DNA from: Lachnospiraceae bacterium | GTDB taxonomy: Bacteria; Bacillota; Clostridia; Lachnospirales; Lachnospiraceae | Reading direction: 5' to 3' | Assembly (NCBI GenBank): GCA_015057405.1 | Contig: SVEK01000015.1 | Location: forward strand, 1-63,687 | DNA length: 63,687 nt | Shown here: positions 19,555 to 26,722 of the stretch, in pieces | Numbering within the stretch: position 1 is the stretch's first letter | Layout of the letters: every line of letters begins with the position of its first letter | Program-made: the position numbers and the translations under genes | The notes under the pieces: model-generated | Told to the model about the DNA's origin: nothing | The model's input: only the letters and a program-made list of their open reading frames with translations | Database searches by the model: none

Positions 19555-19594
19555 TCATTGTTTTTTTGTATGGTTAATAGGTTATAATATAAAA

Positions 19595-19737
19595 GTGTCA
19601 GTTGAAGAAAAACTGTTTCCGGATATTTCTTCGGAAAGGTGCCTGCGCTCAGGTGAATAAAATGATGCGAAACTGTCACAGAACAATAAATAATTGCCGG
19701 AATGATTTGGGCGAAATAATTCTTTAGGAGAGAAAAA
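19595..19737 (+). promoter_or_regulatory. Possible structured 5' leader of the GH43 gene
   Basis: A candidate -10 TATAAT lies at about 19583. Downstream, GTGTCAGTT (near 19595) can pair with AACTGTCAC (near 19671) with one mismatch, enclosing two hairpins: TTTCCG-loop-CGGAAA and CCTG-CGCT-CAGG. This looks like a multi-branched leader of about 140 nt. It shares a short GGTGCC...GGTGAATA string with cobalamin riboswitches but lacks their core and B12 box, so I leave it unassigned. Confidence 0.35.
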
Positions 19738-21537
19738 ATGAAAAATTACAAAGTACTTACATTTACAAGAGAACCGATGGATGATGCTATATATGCCACC
19801 AAACTGGCAGACAGTATGCACATTGCGCTCGTAGAAGATAACGAGGTTATAGAACTTAACCATAATTCGGGTGTTTTATTTGCTAAAGCAGTGTGGCAGC
19901 CTGACAAAACCATGTGTGCAAAAAGTTTGAAAAATCCATGGGTTTTTCAAAAGAAAGACGGTGGATACGGTGTTATTGCACAACGTATTGAAACAGATGG
20001 AAAAGATGATATATCGAGTAAAGGTTCTGTTCTGTATTTTGAAACAGAGGATCTTTTGTCTTATACTTCTGACAGACTAATCAAATTAAGTGATGATTTT
20101 GTTGCGGATGCAGTATGTGGTTACTGTGGTGAAAAAGATGCGTATATTATCAAATGGAAAGATAATGAAGGAAATTGTTTCGCAGCGAAAATATCAGATT
20201 GGTCGGCAGATTCTGTGCAGCTTACGGATATCGAAAGTGTCGATGCAATAGATGCTCCCGTGACATGTGAGGGATTAAATAATATTCCGGAAGGAATTAA
20301 ACCACGTAATTTTGTGCAGGTGGATGAAAAATTGGCTGAAAGACTTAAGTGTAAACTGGTGGTTCCGCACAATATAAGAATTGATGTACCTGATAACATT
20401 ACGGTGTCATCGAAGGAAGAACTTGACCGGGTTAAAGTTAAGGTTGTATACAGTGACGGCACAAATAATATGAAATATGTAAACTGGTATACTGACGGTA
20501 TTGATTTTTCGACTCCGGGAACTTATGAAATTGAAGGTCTGGTAAAGCAGAATCATTATGAATTCCCTATTGCATTTAACAGGGCAGATCCTTGTATCGG
20601 ACGTTGGAACGGCAAATATTATTTTATAGCAACCAATGATGCTGACCGTGAGCATTCAATATATATTAGAGAGGCTGACAGTATACCTGAACTTGTAACG
20701 GCGCAGGAAGTTCTTGTGCTTGATGCGTATACATACCCTCATATCGGTAATCTTTTGTGGGCACCGGAATTTCATATAATCAATGACAGACTATATATAT
20801 TTCATGCGGCAACACCTGAACAGTTCGGAGAAGAGCAGTCTCATGTAATGGCACTTAAGGAAAATGGTAATCCGATGAAAAAGGAAGATTGGGAGATGCC
20901 AAGAAAGGTTGTAAAAAAGGATGGTTCTCCGTTATTTACTACAGGAATTACTCTTGATATGACCGTTTTTGAGGTTGATGGGCATTATTATGCCGTATGG
21001 TCACAGAGAGAATTTGTTCCTAAAGATCTGGGTGCCTGGTTGTATATTTCAGAGATTGACCCGAATGAACCATGGAAACTAATTGAGGATCCGGTTATGT
21101 TGTCTGCGCCGGAGTTTGGATGGGCTAACAATCATACATTTGTTGATGAGGGACCGTTTGCTCTTATTAAAGACGGTAAAATATTCCTGACATTTTCAAG
21201 TGCGGCTGTAGACAGTACATACGTTGTGGGACTTCTTACAGCTAATATAGGAGACAATCTTCTTGATGCTTCAAATTGGGTTAAGACCAATTATCCTCTT
21301 CTTACATCGAGAAGTGTAAAAGGTCAGTACGGAACGGGTCATAATGCTTATGTACAGGATGATGATGGTAATTACTGGAACACATATCACGGAAGACCGG
21401 GAGTAGATGCGCCGAGAAGTTCGGGTATACGCAGGGTGCATTTTGATATCGAAGGATATCCTGTTCTTGATATGACGGAGGATAAGGATCTTGCACCTTC
21501 TCTTAAAAATATTAAAGCGCAAGTAACAGTAAAGTGA
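19738..21537 (+). CDS. Family GH43-type glycosidase (arabinofuranosidase/xylosidase group) with Ig-like insert
   Basis: 599 residues, no signal peptide, start after TAGGAG. Residues 1-200 form an N-terminal beta-rich region seen in some GH43 proteins; residues about 210-275 look like a bacterial Ig-like (Big_4) module with VKVVYSDGT. The five-bladed propeller starts near residue 280 and the three GH43 acids are visible: base Asp284 (RADPCIGRW), pKa-modulator Asp407 (LDMTVFE) and acid Glu471 (DEGPFAL). The propeller His motif GTGHNAYV is also present. The enzyme probably trims arabinose or xylose from imported oligosaccharides in the cytoplasm. The next gene is a sugar-sensor/GGDEF fusion, suggesting a shared ligand. 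The exact subfamily is uncertain. Confidence 0.82.
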   Translation: MKNYKVLTFTREPMDDAIYATKLADSMHIALVEDNEVIELNHNSGVLFAKAVWQPDKTMCAKSLKNPWVFQKKDGGYGVIAQRIETDGKDDISSKGSVLYFETEDLLSYTSDRLIKLSDDFVADAVCGYCGEKDAYIIKWKDNEGNCFAAKISDWSADSVQLTDIESVDAIDAPVTCEGLNNIPEGIKPRNFVQVDEKLAERLKCKLVVPHNIRIDVPDNITVSSKEELDRVKVKVVYSDGTNNMKYVNWYTDGIDFSTPGTYEIEGLVKQNHYEFPIAFNRADPCIGRWNGKYYFIATNDADREHSIYIREADSIPELVTAQEVLVLDAYTYPHIGNLLWAPEFHIINDRLYIFHAATPEQFGEEQSHVMALKENGNPMKKEDWEMPRKVVKKDGSPLFTTGITLDMTVFEVDGHYYAVWSQREFVPKDLGAWLYISEIDPNEPWKLIEDPVMLSAPEFGWANNHTFVDEGPFALIKDGKIFLTFSSAAVDSTYVVGLLTANIGDNLLDASNWVKTNYPLLTSRSVKGQYGTGHNAYVQDDDGNYWNTYHGRPGVDAPRSSGIRRVHFDIEGYPVLDMTEDKDLAPSLKNIKAQVTVK

Positions 21538-21671
21538 TGGTATAAGATTTCTTAAAAATAAGGTGTTTTATGGGCATAGAATGGTAGTGAGATTAAAGGT
21601 CACAGATATGTCACAATTTGTTGATATAATGTTGTTACTAATTTGGGGAAGTGTATAAATGAGGTGGTTAA

Positions 21672-23585
21672 ATGTTTAACAATGGATGCAAAACAATCGG
21701 CATGCTTATAAGTGGGGTGTCAAGTACATTTCAAAAGTTTTTATGTAAGGAATTGACGGATTTGTGTCTGGATATGGGGTATAATCTGGCAATATTTAAT
21801 GTGTTTGGCGGTTCTTCATATGAAGATGTGGAAGCATATGCAGTAGGTGAGACCAACATACTTAACCTTATTCCGTACGAGGAGTTTGCCGGACTGATTA
21901 CGGTTCCGGATACGTTTGTTTCCAAATCATTAAGGAATAAAGTTGTTGAAACCATAAAAAAAAGAGTTACATGTCCGGTTGTAAGTGTAAGAACACAGAT
22001 AGACGGTTTTTATAGTCTTGTTATAGATAACACGGTTGCTATGAATGACATGATAAGTCATTTTATTGAGAAGCATGGCAAGACTAAAATTGCATTCCTG
22101 AATGGACCTAAAGATCATCCGGAAGCGATAGACAGACTTACAAGCTATAGGAATACTATGGCAAAGTATAATATTCCTGTCAGAGAAGACTGGATTTTGT
22201 ATGGTGATTTCTGGTTAAATCTTGGTGGGTATTATGCAGATTATTATTTTAAGGATAAAGAAAAAAGCGAGTGGCCGGAAGTTATAGTATGTGCTAATGA
22301 TTATATGGCAATCGCAGTGTGTGATGAATGCTTGAAGAGAGGAATAAAAATTCCGGAGGAGGTTATGGTTTCCGGGTTTGACAATCTTCCTGAGACGATG
22401 TCCTGTTATCCGCTTATTTCAACTGTTGAAGTTTCAATATCAGATATAGCTAAAAAATGTATGGACGTATTTAATCGTCTTGAAAAAGGAGAAAAGGCAG
22501 AACCTGTTCAGTTTATTAAAACGGAAGACTTTTACAGAGCGTCCTGTGGTTGTAAAGCTACAGACATTATGATGATATACGACAGTATATTAGTACTTCG
22601 AAAGGATTACGCGTCATTGTTTAATTCTACCCGCGGAAGTACATATATGTCCGTGTCACTTCAGAGTCTCGAAAACTATGAGGAAATTAGAGATGTTTTA
22701 TTTAACAGCAGAGAAAGATTCAGAAGTTTGTTTGTATGTATAATGGAAAAGGCAAAAGGTAAAGCAAAAACTCTTGCACCACGTAAAAAGGGTTATTCAA
22801 AAAAAATGAGATGCATATACGGTCATTATAACTACAAGGCTGTTGATGATTCTGTTTTTGATACGGAAAATATTATTCCGGATAATGTTGCGTGTGAAGG
22901 TCCTGTCCAATTTTATATTACACCTTTACATTATCAGGATAATACATATGGTTACGTAGTTCATTCTTATGAAGACGGAGTATGCTTTGATAGGGAGTTT
23001 CAGAATTGGATGGTAGTAATGGGTAATGCTTTTGAAAACATATTTACCAAGATAAAATATTCTGAGCTTGTTGATGAACTTAATAACCAATACATACACG
23101 AATCAATGACCGGCTTGTATAACAGAAGAGGTTTTGATATACTGTCCCAGCAGATGTATGAACAATCTATAGAAGAGCAAAAGAGACTGCTGCTTATCGA
23201 AATAGATATGGATAATCTGAAAAGAGTTAATGATTTATATGGACACAGTGAAGGTGACAAGGCAATTGATGTTATAGCAGATGCATTAAAGAAATCAGCA
23301 ACTCAGGGTGAAATATGTGCCAGAGTCGGCGGTGATGAATTCTGGGTAGTAGGGTATGGCTATGACAAATTCAAAATGGATGAATATATTGCCCGCCTTA
23401 AGGCGAATCTGGAAGAATTTGATTCTTTGGAAGCCAAGCCGTACAGAGTGGAAGTAAGTTACGGAGTGGTTCTTACAGATCCGTGTTCAGGAATTACTTT
23501 AGAAGAGTACATTAATATCGTGGATACAAGAATGTATCGCAACAAAAGGGATAGAAAGAAAAAAAAGAAAAATTTTGAAGAGTAG
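21672..23585 (+). CDS. LacI-type sugar-binding domain fused to GGDEF diguanylate cyclase
   Basis: 637 residues, ATG after GAGGTGG, preceded by an extended -10 (TGA-TATAAT, 21622-21630). Residues about 5-290 are a periplasmic-binding-protein-like fold of the LacI/GalR type (CKTIGMLISG start, VVSVRTQIDG, HGKTKIAFLNGP, VMVSGFDNLPETMS) but with neither a DNA-binding helix-turn-helix nor a signal peptide, so it senses a ligand inside the cell. A linker region of about 150 residues follows. The C-terminal GGDEF domain (from about 475, SMTGLYNRRGFD) keeps the active GGDEF loop at 553-557; the position of the inhibitory RxxD site reads TQGE, so product inhibition is probably lost. It should make c-di-GMP in response to a sugar. 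Confidence 0.88.
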   Translation: MFNNGCKTIGMLISGVSSTFQKFLCKELTDLCLDMGYNLAIFNVFGGSSYEDVEAYAVGETNILNLIPYEEFAGLITVPDTFVSKSLRNKVVETIKKRVTCPVVSVRTQIDGFYSLVIDNTVAMNDMISHFIEKHGKTKIAFLNGPKDHPEAIDRLTSYRNTMAKYNIPVREDWILYGDFWLNLGGYYADYYFKDKEKSEWPEVIVCANDYMAIAVCDECLKRGIKIPEEVMVSGFDNLPETMSCYPLISTVEVSISDIAKKCMDVFNRLEKGEKAEPVQFIKTEDFYRASCGCKATDIMMIYDSILVLRKDYASLFNSTRGSTYMSVSLQSLENYEEIRDVLFNSRERFRSLFVCIMEKAKGKAKTLAPRKKGYSKKMRCIYGHYNYKAVDDSVFDTENIIPDNVACEGPVQFYITPLHYQDNTYGYVVHSYEDGVCFDREFQNWMVVMGNAFENIFTKIKYSELVDELNNQYIHESMTGLYNRRGFDILSQQMYEQSIEEQKRLLLIEIDMDNLKRVNDLYGHSEGDKAIDVIADALKKSATQGEICARVGGDEFWVVGYGYDKFKMDEYIARLKANLEEFDSLEAKPYRVEVSYGVVLTDPCSGITLEEYINIVDTRMYRNKRDRKKKKKNFEE

Positions 23586-23715
23586 TAACTTTTTCGAGCC
23601 TTTTGTTTAGTAAGTTGATAATAATAGTTTAGATTTTACTTGCTTTTAATAGTGAAAAAGAGTATTCTTACTATAGTTTTTTATTATACAATATTACTCA
23701 TGGAAGGTGAATGAT

Positions 23716-24693
23716 ATGTTTGGTGAACTTATAGCAGGGTTAAGAAAAAACCCTAAGAAGATAGTATTTCCGGAAGGAACAGATCCAAGAATTTTAGAAG
23801 CATCTTCAAGACTTGTTACAGGTGATTTTTTACAGCCTATTTTGGTAGGAAATGAGGAAGAAGTTTTAAAGGCTTCAAAGGAAAGCGGATATAATATTGC
23901 AGGGGTAAAGATTATGTCGCCTGAGACATATGACAGAATGGATGAAATGGTAGAACTCTTTTGCGAACTTAGAAAGGGCAAAGGAATTACACCTAAGGAG
24001 GCAAGAGAGTATCTGAATAAGGGTAATTATTTTGGAACGATGCTTGTAAAGATGGGAGAGGCAGATGCCCTTCTTGGCGGAGCTACATATTCGACTGCAG
24101 ATACTGTAAGACCGGCTCTTCAGCTTATTAAAACTAAGCCTGAAAATAAAATTGTTTCTTCATGTTTCATTCTTGTAAGAGAAAGAGCTACAGGAGACAA
24201 TGAAGTTATTGCAATGGCAGACTGTGCAATCAATATCAAGCCTAGTGAAGACGAGCTTGTTGAGATTGCGGTAGAAGCTGCAAATTGTGCAAAAGCATTT
24301 GGCATTGAGCCTAAGTTGGCATTTTTAAGTTATTCAACATTTGGTTCAGGAAAAGGTGAAGATGTTGATAAGATGCGTAATGCTTACGAAAAAACCAAGC
24401 TGAGAATTCCTGATATTCCTGTTGAGGGTGAGATTCAGTTTGATGCGGCAGTATCTCCGAGAGTTGCAAGAACCAAATGTCCGGAGTCAAAACTCGCAGG
24501 CCATGCCAATACATTTATTTTCCCTGATATCAATGCAGGTAATATCGGATATAAAATTGCACAGAGACTTGGCGGCTTTGATGCATACGGACCGATTCTT
24601 CTTGGTCTTAATGCACCGGTTAATGATTTGTCAAGAGGCTGTAACGCAGCAGAAGTGTACTCGATGGCAATTGTAACGGCTGCATTGGCATAA
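23716..24693 (+). CDS. pta: Phosphate acetyltransferase
   Basis: 325 residues from ATG 23716, 8 nt after GGAAGG; the upstream GTG at 23707 overlaps that site. The sequence has the PTA/PTB-family pattern: KIVFPEGTDPRILEAS at the N-terminus, GMLVKMGEADALLGGATYST-type centre (near residue 115), and the C-terminal SYSTFGSGKGEDVDK and INAGNIGYKIAQRLGG segments. It is the short form without the N-terminal regulatory DRTGG domain. It interconverts acetyl-CoA and acetyl phosphate, feeding ATP formation from acetate. The usual partner ackA is not in this window and the next gene is cysteine synthase, so the operon differs from the common pta-ackA pair. Confidence 0.95.
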   Translation: MFGELIAGLRKNPKKIVFPEGTDPRILEASSRLVTGDFLQPILVGNEEEVLKASKESGYNIAGVKIMSPETYDRMDEMVELFCELRKGKGITPKEAREYLNKGNYFGTMLVKMGEADALLGGATYSTADTVRPALQLIKTKPENKIVSSCFILVRERATGDNEVIAMADCAINIKPSEDELVEIAVEAANCAKAFGIEPKLAFLSYSTFGSGKGEDVDKMRNAYEKTKLRIPDIPVEGEIQFDAAVSPRVARTKCPESKLAGHANTFIFPDINAGNIGYKIAQRLGGFDAYGPILLGLNAPVNDLSRGCNAAEVYSMAIVTAALA

Positions 24694-24750
24694 TATATGC
24701 ACATTTTTTTGAAATAAGCATACACTTATGATAACAGACAAGAAGCAAGG

Positions 24751-24788
24751 AGCCCCGTATGTTTCGGTAATGTTTGGATGGTGGGGCT
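24751..24788 (+). other. Hairpin in the pta-cysK spacer
   Basis: AGCCCC (24751-24756) can pair with GGGGCT (24783-24788) across a 26-nt loop, ending 15 nt before the AGGAG ribosome site of cysK. No T-run follows, so it is not a classic terminator. It could influence translation; no T-box or SAM motif is visible. Confidence 0.3.
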
Positions 24789-24812
24789 GAAAAAATATAG
24801 GAGATTATTAAA

Positions 24813-25742
24813 ATGATTTATAACAATATCCTTGATGCAATGGGTAATACTCCAATCATAAAACTTAATAATATGGTTGGCGAAGACATGGCAGATGTAT
24901 ATGTGAAGTATGAAGGCATTAATGTTGGTGGTTCAATCAAGTCAAGAACAGCTTACAATATGATTCTTGAGGCTGAAAAAGAAGGACTTATTGGGCCTGA
25001 AACGATAATTGTGGAGCCTACAAGCGGTAATCAGGGAATCGGTCTTGCCCTTATAGGTGCAGTTAAAGGCTATAAGGTGATTATAATTATGCCCGACTCC
25101 GTCAGTGAAGAGAGACGTAAGCTTGTTAAACATTATGGTGCTGAAGTAATTCTTGTACATGATGACGGCGATATTGGAAAATGTATCGAAGAATGTCTCA
25201 ACACAGCATTAAGGATGAAGGAAGAAAATCCTAACGTATATGTGCCACAGCAGTTTGAGAATCCTGCTAATCCCCTTGTTCACAAATATCATACAGGAGT
25301 GGAGATATTAGAGCAGATGGGAAGACCTATTCACGGTTTCTGTTCCGGTATTGGAACCGGTGGAACCATAAGCGGTATAGGTGAGGTTTTAAAGGCACAG
25401 TATCCTGATATAGAAATATGGGCAGTTGAACCGGAAAATGCAGCGATACTTGCCGGAGGTAATATAGGAACCCATCTTCAGATGGGAATTGGTGACGGCT
25501 TGATTCCCGGCAACTTGAATATGGATATATATAGTGATATATTTATTGTGACGGATGATCAGGCACTCCGGTCTGCTAAGGACTTGGCGCGAAAAGAAGG
25601 CATAATGTGCGGAATTTCAAGCGGTACCAATGTATATGCGGCTATTGAACTTGCGAAGAAACTCGGTAAAGGGAAGAACGTAGTGACGGTACTTCCGGAC
25701 ACTGCAGAGAGATATTTCAGTACTCCGTTATTTGAGGATTAA
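24813..25742 (+). CDS. cysK: Cysteine synthase (O-acetylserine sulfhydrylase family)
   Basis: 309 residues, ATG after AGGAG. The PLP lysine is Lys43 in GGSIKSRTAYNMI; the phosphate-binding loop GTGGTISGIG and the substrate loop PTSGNQGIGLA are present. In classical CysK these read SVKDR and TSGNTGIG, so this belongs to the clostridial variant with Gln after the Asn. It should make cysteine from O-acetylserine and sulfide in the cytoplasm, though related fold-type II enzymes (cystathionine beta-synthase-like, SbnA-like) cannot be fully excluded. No serine acetyltransferase gene is nearby. Located 119 nt after pta. Confidence 0.88.
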   Translation: MIYNNILDAMGNTPIIKLNNMVGEDMADVYVKYEGINVGGSIKSRTAYNMILEAEKEGLIGPETIIVEPTSGNQGIGLALIGAVKGYKVIIIMPDSVSEERRKLVKHYGAEVILVHDDGDIGKCIEECLNTALRMKEENPNVYVPQQFENPANPLVHKYHTGVEILEQMGRPIHGFCSGIGTGGTISGIGEVLKAQYPDIEIWAVEPENAAILAGGNIGTHLQMGIGDGLIPGNLNMDIYSDIFIVTDDQALRSAKDLARKEGIMCGISSGTNVYAAIELAKKLGKGKNVVTVLPDTAERYFSTPLFED

Positions 25743-25746
25743 GGCA

Positions 25747-25850
25747 TAGCCGGTAAAGCCGAATGTGGTCAGGAAGAATAAATATATCCGGCAAGGTTGA
25801 ATATGGTTAGAGATTCAGAACATGACCGGAATGAATAATAAAATACTAAA
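25747..25850. repeat. Degenerate 38-nt tandem repeat before the SecB-like gene
   Basis: The blocks beginning TAGCCGG (25747), TATCCGG (25785) and TGACCGG (25823) follow each other at 38-nt steps, each continuing with an AATG/AATATGGT-like segment. Copies are diverged. The third copy runs toward the next gene's ribosome site. Confidence 0.5.
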
Positions 25851-25872
25851 TATAGTTAATAAGGAGAATAAC

Positions 25873-26259
25873 ATGAGTGAAGTAGTAGTTAGTATTAACC
25901 CAACTGAAATTAAGTCATTAGAGTATAAGAATGAATTGGCAGTAACCCCGGGAACACAGATTAAGCTGTCCGTTAAAGCAGAACCGAAGGTTTATCTTAA
26001 TATGTCGGCACCGCTTTCAGCTTTGGTTGAAGTTTCCTTTGTTGCAAAAGATGAGGAATCGGGAAAAGTAAGTTTTACGCTTGAAACGATTACCCCACTT
26101 ACGGTCAGCAGTTTTGTAGATAATCTTGACAAGGTGATACAGGCAAATTATCTTTCATGTATTATGCTTTCGGTTAATGAAAAAATTAAGCAGCTTTCAT
26201 CAGCAGTGGGAATGAATATCAGAATTCCGGGAATGACATTCAGGTATGACAATAATTAA
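25873..26259 (+). CDS. Small SecB-like protein of unknown function
   Basis: 128 residues from ATG 25873, placed 7 nt after AAGGAG; the frame extends further upstream but no ribosome site supports an earlier start. No signal peptide, membrane helix or cysteine cluster. It has alternating beta-strands (LVEVSFVAKDEESGKVSFTLE) followed by a helix with NEKIKQLSSAVG and ends IRIPGMTFRYDN. That order of strands, a helix and a terminal P-x-x-F resembles the SecB export-chaperone fold, but the similarity is weak and by eye. It has its own ribosome site after cysK and a strong terminator behind it, so it could be the last gene of the pta-cysK unit. Confidence 0.55.
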   Translation: MSEVVVSINPTEIKSLEYKNELAVTPGTQIKLSVKAEPKVYLNMSAPLSALVEVSFVAKDEESGKVSFTLETITPLTVSSFVDNLDKVIQANYLSCIMLSVNEKIKQLSSAVGMNIRIPGMTFRYDNN

Positions 26260-26304
26260 GGTGTTCACACTGTATGTAAGAATCGAATAAACAGTCGTAA
26301 AATC

Positions 26305-26347
26305 AAAATCGTAACGTGTCAGGTTATTGCGCGTTACGATTTTTTAC
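26305..26347 (+). terminator. Strong Rho-independent terminator
   Basis: AAAATCGTAACG (26305-26316) pairs with CGTTACGATTTT (26333-26344); the T-run is six bases long. The A-run on the left arm makes it usable in both directions. Confidence 0.85.
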
Positions 26348-26520
26348 TAGGAAATTTCTTTGAAATTGTCCTAGTAAGCAAAAGCGCTCCGCGGGAACGC
26401 ACTGCGGCGGAGAGGAAAATGTTGCTAACGCAACCCAACCCAGGCGGAGAATGTCGCAAGCGACATTCTTTGTTCTAAGAAAGTTCTCGAAAAGAACTCC
26501 CAAGAGACATTCTTTATTTT
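26346..26520. repeat. Cluster of short palindromes (REP-like)
   Basis: Within the 463-bp gap 26260-26722, several hairpins follow the terminator: ACTAGGAAATTTC / GAAATTGTCCTAGT (26346-26375); GCGCTCCGC...GCACTGCGGCGGAG (26384-26413); GTTGC-TAAC-GCAAC (26421-26434); GAATGTCGC-AA-GCGACATTC (26449-26468, perfect 9-bp arms); AGTTCT-CGAA-AAGAACT (about 26482-26498). The segment GCGCTCCGC...CGCACTGCG recurs at 56333-56356. No open frame is supported. The remainder, 26521-26627, is A/T-rich and featureless. Confidence 0.6.
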
Positions 26521-26627
26521 GGGAAAACACGATATAACACCATAACCTAACAATGTAAAATCAAAGCCAAAACAGTATGTTTTCTAAAAGAATAATGAAA
26601 AAACGGAAAAATTTTTGGATTGTTCCG

Positions 26628-26636
26628 TGATATAAT
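26628..26636 (+). promoter_or_regulatory. Extended -10 for the Ig-like/transglutaminase gene
   Basis: TGA-TATAAT at 26628-26636 with no clear -35. The start codon is 87 nt downstream after AAAAGGGGG. Confidence 0.45.
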
Positions 26637-26722
26637 TTGAGTATAGTATCAAATGTTTCGGTAGAGAGTTTGTGTTAATCACTGAACACGTATTGTTCTT
26701 ATATTGAAAAGGGGGAATTTCG

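Noticed and set aside
19595..19737. Cobalamin riboswitch
   Set aside because: Only a short GGTGCC...GGTGAATA similarity; the conserved core and B12 box are absent and the downstream gene is a glycosidase.
24694..24812. T-box or SAM riboswitch before cysteine synthase
   Set aside because: The spacer is 119 nt, with a single 6-bp hairpin and no T-box sequence (TGGNACCGCG-like) or kink-turn core.
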